A stretch of DNA of 64,000 nt from CAWCKS01 sp963796195 (GTDB lineage: Bacteria; Pseudomonadota; Alphaproteobacteria; Rhizobiales; Xanthobacteraceae), in contig CAWCKS010000014.1 of assembly GCA_963796195.1 (NCBI GenBank), forward strand, positions 930,001 through 994,000. Direction: 5' to 3'. Under the pieces are notes generated by a model that was given only the letters and a program-made list of their open reading frames with translations, did not search any database and was not told the DNA's origin. Positions 59,221-64,000 of the stretch are shown here, in pieces. The translations under genes and the position numbers were made by a program. Position 1 is the stretch's first letter, and the number at the start of each line of letters is the position of its first letter.

Positions 59221-60904
59221 ATGCTCTCGAAATTCTCGATCCGCCTCAAAATCATCGCCACGGTCGCTTTCCTGTTGCTCGCACTGGTCGGCACCGGGAT
59301 CTTTGCAATCCTGCAACTGCGGGCGATCAACGCCAACGCGGTCGATATCGAGACCAACTGGCTGCCCAGCGTGCGCCTGCTCGGCGAGCTGCGCGCCTCG
59401 ACGATCACCTACCGGATCGTGGTTCGCGACTACGTCGCCGAGCCCGACGTCGATGCCCGCATGAAGGTCAGTGAGACCCTGCAGAAGGTCGCCGAGCGCA
59501 CCGAGAAGGCGCGCAAGGACTACGAACCCTATGTCAGCACGGACGACGAGCGCGCGATCTACAAGGAGTTCAGTGACAACTGGGCGAGCTATATGAAAGG
59601 CACTGAGGGCCTGATCGCGCTGGCCGACCAGGGCAAGAATGACAAGGCACGCGATCAGAACGCGACGACCGTCAACCCGATCGGGCTGAAGGCCGACGCC
59701 GCGCTGAAGAAGGACATCGATCTCAATAACGCCGGCGCCGATACTGCAGGCCAGGCGGCCAGCGCAAGTTACACGACGGCATTCTGGCTGCTTGCCGGCA
59801 TTCTCGGTGCGATGACGTTACTCGGGGCATTCATTGCAATGGCGCTGGTCCGCGACGTCTCGAGCGGTATCGAACTCGATCGTCCAGCCGATGCAGAAGC
59901 TCGGTGCCGGCGACCTTTCCGCCGACGTGCCGCACCAGGGCGAGCACACCGAGATCGGCAAGATGGCCGACACCCTGCAGGTGTTCAAGGATGCGCTGAT
60001 CGCGAAGAAAGCCGCCGAGGAAGCAGCAAGCGCCGAGGCCGTCGTCAAGCTGCAGCGCGCCCAGCGCGTCGACGAGGTCACCAAGCGGTTCGAAGCCATG
60101 GTTGGCGAGCTGGTCGGCTCGCTGTCGGCGGCCTCGACGGAACTCGAAGCGTCGGCCGGCACGCTGACTTCGACGGCGGACGTGACGCAGAGGCTGTCGG
60201 GCCAGGCCGCCTCCGCCTCGCAGGATGTTTCGAGCAACGTGCAGTCGGTGTCCGTGGCGTGCGAGGAGATCACCTCCTCGGTGAACGAGATCGGCCGCCA
60301 GGTGCATGAGGCGACCCGTGTTGCGAAGAGTGCGGTGGCGCAGGCCGAAAAGACCGACGCCAGCATCGCCGAGCTGTCGCATGCGGCGTCGCGCATCGGC
60401 GACGTCGTCAAGCTGATCACCGCGATCGCCGAACAGACCAACCTGCTCGCGCTCAACGCAACGATTGAAGCGGCGCGCGCTGGCGAAGCCGGTCGCGGGT
60501 TTGCGGTGGTCGCGTCCGAAGTGAAGGCGCTCGCCGCGCAGACCGCGAAGGCGACCGAGGAGATCACGACCCAGATCGCCGGCATGCAGTCGGCAACCGA
60601 CGCCTCGATCGTCACGATCAAGGAGATCGGCGCCACCATCAACACGATCTCGGAAATCTCCTCGACGATCGCCGCCGCAGTCGAAGAACAGGGCGCGGCG
60701 ACGCAGGAGATCGCCCGCAACGTTCAGCAGGCGGCGCAGATGTCGTCGCAGGTCGCCTCCAACGCCACCGAGGTCAACCGCGGTGCCGGCGAAACCGGCG
60801 CGGCGTCATCGCAGGTGCTGGCCTCCGCGCAGTCGTTGTCGAAGGAAAGCAACCGGTTGAAGAGCGAGGTCGACGAGTTCCTGAACAACGTCCGGGCGGC
60901 GTGA
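59221..60904 (+). pseudogene. Methyl-accepting chemotaxis protein, one frameshift
   Basis: ATG at 59221 with AAGGA upstream. TM1 (IIATVAFLLLALVGTGIFAI), a four-helix-bundle sensor (~30-190) and TM2 (AFWLLAGILGAMTLLGAFIA) lead into a HAMP domain. There the frame shifts at 59872-59877: GAACTC, where GAATC restores SIVQPMQKLGAGDLSADV. The signalling domain is complete, with the hairpin tip ITAIAEQTNLLALNATIEAA and RAGEAGRGFAVVASEVKALA. About 561 residues. Works with CheA/CheW. A good terminator follows at 61019. Likely a sequencing error. Confidence 0.9.
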
Positions 60905-61018
60905 GGCGCGACCACCGGTGACCCGCAATCGCCGTGAAATAAGCGCGCATATATCCGCGATTTTTGTGCGGGTTTTGGGTTTGCGGTCATTACGGTATTA
61001 TGATTACCATAAACGCGA

Positions 61019-61051
61019 AGGCGGGGCCGATCAGCCCCGCCTGTTTGTTTT
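61019..61051 (+). terminator. Intrinsic terminator of the chemotaxis receptor gene
   Basis: Nine-bp GC-rich stem (aggcggggc / gccccgcct) with a six-base loop, followed by gtttgtttt. Located 115 bp after the receptor stop codon. Confidence 0.85.
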
Positions 61052-61089
61052 CGCCCGCCGTCGGTCGCTCGCTTTCGACCCGCAGCACC

Positions 61090-61811
61090 TCAAACCTTGC
61101 CAAACACCTCGTCGAACAGGTCCAGCATCGCCTGTCCACGACCGGCGGTCGGACGGCTCGTGATAGGCAAAGCCTGGCCGGCCGAGGCGGCCGACATCAG
61201 GATTGGTAAAGCTGTGGCCGGCGCCGCCATAGAGGTTCATGCGCCAGTCGACCTTGGCCGACAGTCATCTCCTGCTCGAACGCGACGCGCTGCTCCTTCG
61301 GAATGATCGGGTCGTCGGCGCCGATATTGACCAGGATTTTCGCCTTGATGTTCGCGGCGTCCTGCGGCCGCGCCGTGCCAAGGCCGGAGTGGAAGCCGAC
61401 GGCGGCCTTCAAGTCCGCGCCGGAGCGCGCGAGCTCGAGCGCCGTGGTGCCGCCGAAGCAATAGCCGATTGCTGCGAGGCGCGTGGTGTCGGTCTGCGGC
61501 TGGCTCTTCAGCACACCAAGCGCAGTGGTGGCGATGTCGCGGATCCCTTGCGGGTTTGCCATGAACGCCTGGATGCGGCCCATCGCCTCCGGCAGTTCCA
61601 CAACCTTGCCGCCGCCGTGATAGTCCATCGCATAGGCGACGTAACCGAGATCCGCGAGCTTGCGCGCGAACGATTTGCAGAGATCGCCAAGCCCCGGCCC
61701 TTCCGGCGCCAGCAGCACGCCCGGCCGCTTTCCGGCGCGCGCCTCGTCGACCGCGAGGTAGCCGACGTATTTGGTGCCGCCGACGGAATAATCGATGTCA
61801 GTTGTTTTCAA
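61090..61811 (-). pseudogene. Dienelactone hydrolase family protein, two frameshifts
   Basis: Starts MKTTDIDYSVGGTKYVGYLA at 61811. The nucleophile cysteine is in AIGYCFGGTTALELARSG (~119) and the Asp in GADDPIIPKEQ. One base too many near 61262 shifts before KVDWRMNLYGGAGHSFTNPD (catalytic His in GHSF). A further extra A near 61133 separates SDRRSW from QAMLDLFDEVFGKV. It ends at 61090, ~240 residues in total. It hydrolyses dienelactone-like or other ester substrates. Two indels in a chromosomal gene support a sequencing-error component. Confidence 0.85.
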
Positions 61812-61892
61812 GCTGGCCTCCCTGTGATGTTGCGCAATCTGAAATTGCGCTCATTCCCGCTGATGCTCAAATCCAGACCAGCATCTAACTGC

Positions 61893-62390
61893 TCAGCTGT
61901 TCAACATCCAAATAGCGGTGTTCAGCACGCCAGCAAAGGCAACCCATACGATCAGAGGCAGCAAACAAAGAGCCGCGAGACGGTCGATTTGGGCAAAACT
62001 GGTGGCGGTCGCCACCGCCACGACAAGCTGCGGCAGGACGTTCATGAGACCTAGCAGCGGGCTGTGCGCCCAAAAGAACATCCATGACCACGCAGCATTG
62101 AGCACGAGCAACACCAGGAACAAGATAACCGGAGAGCGTCGGCGACTGCCGACGGCGCTCGGGTCACGCAAGACGCGCCACAAAGCGAATGCCATCAACG
62201 CGTACAGCGCTGTCCAGACTGGAGCGAAAACCCAGTCCGGTGGATTGAAGGACGGTTTGACGAGCCCTGCGTACCAGGGGACGAGATTTGGAAACGTCGC
62301 GATTTGACCAGCAATCGAGGTCGCGGCGACCGCCCCCAACGAAAAAACGGCGAGTGCCGCATCGCGTCTCAAGCTGGTGGTTGGTCTCAT
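61893..62390 (-). CDS. tspO: TspO/MBR-family membrane protein
   Basis: 165 residues from the ATG at 62390. Five hydrophobic helices and the family Trp/Pro-rich signature NLVPWYAGLVKPSFNPPDWV (~34-53) with WSWMFFWAHSPLLGL are present. TspO proteins bind porphyrins and tetrapyrroles and modulate photosynthesis or stress responses in alphaproteobacteria. It lies 68 bp downstream of an ECF sigma gene in the same direction, which may control it. A longer frame upstream of the ATG lacks similarity. Confidence 0.92.
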   Translation of the reverse strand: MRPTTSLRRDAALAVFSLGAVAATSIAGQIATFPNLVPWYAGLVKPSFNPPDWVFAPVWTALYALMAFALWRVLRDPSAVGSRRRSPVILFLVLLVLNAAWSWMFFWAHSPLLGLMNVLPQLVVAVATATSFAQIDRLAALCLLPLIVWVAFAGVLNTAIWMLNS

Positions 62391-62458
62391 GATCCGCTCG
62401 TTGCTGTGAGTGGCTGGAAAAATGACAATCCGAAACAATGCGAATTGGCGACGAACGG

Positions 62459-63052
62459 CTAAGCCGGAAACGCATCGATGGCCTGCGTGGCGGCAAGATA
62501 TTCCCTTCTGGCCAACTCTAGCGCGCGGCGCAGCCATGTCTTGATGGTTCCGACGGGAACTCCAAAGCGCCGGGACAGCGCAATCCGGCTTTCTCCAGCG
62601 AAATACGCCAGCTCAACCAACAGTCGTCGATCGTCGGGCAACGCTTTCAACGCCGCCAAGGCGATCGGGCGAGCAAGGTGATAATCGAGATCGTTCCATT
62701 CCGAAGGATCCAGTGGACATGGAATAGTGAGAGCTTCATCCAGCTCCGAGGTTGGAAGCTTCCTGGACCGCAACGCATCGATGGCAGTATTACGCATGAT
62801 TGCGCTCATCCAGGTAATCGATGAGGCGCGGCTCGGATCAAAGCTTGCGGCGTTGCGCCAGATCTTGACGTAACCTTCCTGGAGAACGTCTTCGCACTCG
62901 CTCGCCGAAAGGTTCAGCGACAGCACTGTTTTGCGCATCTTGCTCTTCGTCAGCGCGTGGAGGTCAGCAAAAGCGCGATTGTCGCCATGGGAGGCGCGCT
63001 CCAGCAATTTGCTCAGGTGGTCGACGCATGTGGGTGACGCGTTCACGGTCAT
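62459..63052 (-). CDS. ECF-family RNA polymerase sigma factor
   Basis: 197 residues. Sigma region 2 (ASECEDVLQEGYVKIWRNAA, ~50-69, then ITWMSAIMRNTAIDALRSRK) and region 4 (ESRIALSRRFGVPVGTIKTW, helix-turn-helix ~153-172) are clear. The RFGVPVGTIKTWLRRAL ending and region 2 pattern resemble SigK-type ECF factors. No cognate anti-sigma gene is directly behind it (tspO follows); chrR upstream belongs to another sigma. Frame intact. Confidence 0.93.
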   Translation of the reverse strand: MTVNASPTCVDHLSKLLERASHGDNRAFADLHALTKSKMRKTVLSLNLSASECEDVLQEGYVKIWRNAASFDPSRASSITWMSAIMRNTAIDALRSRKLPTSELDEALTIPCPLDPSEWNDLDYHLARPIALAALKALPDDRRLLVELAYFAGESRIALSRRFGVPVGTIKTWLRRALELARREYLAATQAIDAFPA

Positions 63053-63148
63053 GATTTCTGCCTACCTTTGTCCCTCGAAACGTTTGGGATGGCAGGCCGG
63101 ATCACCGGGCAGGCGCACTCATCAAGAAAACGGACACAACGTCGCAGC

Positions 63149-63799
63149 TCAAAGGCGAATGAAGGGCGAAATCAGACGTCCCAGAAGGCCATTCATCCGC
63201 AAATCGCCGGTCATCGCGACGAGGCACAGGCAAGGCTCGTCGCCTCCAACGACCGGACGATGATCCACGGCGTCATCACCAAAGTCGAAGTCCCCCGGAA
63301 CGAAAGTGCCGCCGGCATGGCTGAAGCTGCCCTTGAGCACACAGGTCAGCTCGCTGCCGCTGTGCGTGTGTTCGAGCATCTGCGTACCCGGCGCTGACTG
63401 GAGGAGAAAGGAGCGAGACTTGCCCGAACCGGGCAGCATAATGGGTCGCAGGCTCACGCCGGGGGCGACCCACCTTCTCCTGCCGATCGGCAGGCGGCGG
63501 AGCACTTCGGGAAGCCCGTCGTCGTCCGTATCAACATTGGCGGATGCCTGCGTCGAGATTTCGTGTTCCGGAGCTTCCCGGACGCGAGCCATAACAGCGT
63601 CGAACGAGCCGGGCGACATCGGCACCGGGATTGTGGCTTCAAGGGCTGCTCCAGCGAACTGCTCCATTGCACGGACAAAGCGCCTGCAAGCGGGACATTG
63701 CGACTGGTGGACCGCAACCACCAGATGTTGGGCCTGATCAAGCGCACCCGTTGCGAAGTCGGCAAGGAGCTCTTCCGGCGGATGATGGGTAATCTTCAT
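63149..63799 (-). CDS. chrR: ChrR-family zinc-binding anti-sigma factor
   Basis: 216 residues. The anti-sigma domain has the zinc motif with HHPPEELLADFATGALD, HQSQCPACRRF (HxxxCxxC). The C-terminal cupin domain (~130-205) contains HTHSGSELTCVLKGSFSH. ChrR holds RpoE inactive until singlet oxygen or peroxides release it. Its start codon overlaps the stop of the preceding sigma gene (ATGA), confirming the rpoE-chrR operon. Frame intact. Confidence 0.93.
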   Translation of the reverse strand: MKITHHPPEELLADFATGALDQAQHLVVAVHQSQCPACRRFVRAMEQFAGAALEATIPVPMSPGSFDAVMARVREAPEHEISTQASANVDTDDDGLPEVLRRLPIGRRRWVAPGVSLRPIMLPGSGKSRSFLLQSAPGTQMLEHTHSGSELTCVLKGSFSHAGGTFVPGDFDFGDDAVDHRPVVGGDEPCLCLVAMTGDLRMNGLLGRLISPFIRL

Positions 63800-64000
63800 C
63801 TTTCTTTGTCCAAAAGGTCTTTGAGGCGCTTCATCGCCAGCCTGATCCTGGATTTCACAGTGCCGAGCGGTATGCCCAGGGTTGCCGCGATCTCGGAATG
63901 TGGTCGTTCTTCTATAAACGACATCCGGATCACCGCGGATTGGTCTGATGAGAGCATGTCGATTGCTGCTGTGACCCGCGATGCGTCGACGCCTGAACCG
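63796..64000 (-). CDS. rpoE: ECF sigma factor RpoE, 3' end (partial)
   Basis: Only the C-terminal ~67 residues are in the window, running off the right edge. Region 4 helix-turn-helix is readable: HSEIAATLGIPLGTVKSRIR followed by LAMKRLKDLLDKER. The ATGA overlap with chrR identifies it as the cognate RpoE of the singlet-oxygen response. Confidence 0.9.
   Translation of the reverse strand, partial: GSGVDASRVTAAIDMLSSDQSAVIRMSFIEERPHSEIAATLGIPLGTVKSRIRLAMKRLKDLLDKER

Overview
The window looks like chromosome of an alphaproteobacterium of the Bradyrhizobium/Rhodopseudomonas group (Hyphomicrobiales). This is inferred from high GC, the histone-deacetylase-like gene/xseB/dxs/tlyA order, an rpoE-chrR pair, and repeated FNR/FixK-type operators (TTGAT-N4-ATCAA). 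No 16S or other phylogenetic marker is present, so the genus is inference.

Two regions are clearly different. Positions ~106-46331 form a genomic island of about 46 kb. It is bounded by a perfect 47-bp direct repeat: one copy is the 3' part of an intact tRNA-Gln(TTG) gene (46285-46359, minus strand), the other is an orphan copy at 106-152. No integrase was found. The rest (46360-64000) is ordinary chromosome: acyl-CoA dehydrogenase, VOC dioxygenase, enoyl-CoA hydratase, 5'-nucleotidase, deacetylase, xseB, dxs, nucleoside deoxyribosyltransferase, tlyA, an RNA methyltransferase, a DUF1194 protein, a chemotaxis receptor, a dienelactone hydrolase, tspO, an ECF sigma factor, and chrR with the 3' end of its rpoE.

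The island is almost entirely a low-oxygen survival gene set. From left to right it holds: a cyclic-2,3-diphosphoglycerate-synthetase-like GTPase with carbamate kinase; a 2-oxoacid dehydrogenase operon (E1alpha, E1beta, E2) with a leucine/glutamate-type dehydrogenase; a COG2187-type kinase, PRPP synthetase, alpha/beta hydrolase, phosphoribosyltransferase, CapA and DUF2267; an ACP/AMP-ligase/acyltransferase set; RtcB and archease; an ornithine-decarboxylase-like enzyme and an EamA transporter; DNA topoisomerase VI A and B; nicotinamidase, nicotinate phosphoribosyltransferase, a RaiA-cold-shock fusion, a BON protein, a SufS-like desulfurase, ACP, E2, a fused E1alpha-beta and an acyl-CoA synthetase in one 10-kb run; Hsp20, Usp, DUF3775, PolX, Usp, GroEL, a Lon-like protease and a SagB-type nitroreductase.

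At least thirteen close matches to the FNR/FixK operator, plus three weaker ones, lie in front of these genes, most about 55-110 bp from a start codon, and I found none in the flanking chromosome. The gene list closely parallels the mycobacterial DosR dormancy regulon (hspX, usp genes, acg nitroreductase, pncB2, CapA, phosphoribosyltransferase/hydrolase, COG2187 kinase, RtcB/archease), but under a proteobacterial oxygen regulator. The inferred role is to keep acetyl-CoA, NAD, PRPP, ATP, RNA, DNA topology and protein folding going during oxygen-limited stasis.

Many genes carry small frameshifts while coding similarity continues in the new frame. They occur in both regions (xseB, the chemotaxis receptor and a dienelactone hydrolase outside the island), and at least four sit where a GANTC site has gained one base. 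Sequencing error is therefore a serious explanation for part of them; the dense cluster at 11-26 kb may also include genuine decay.
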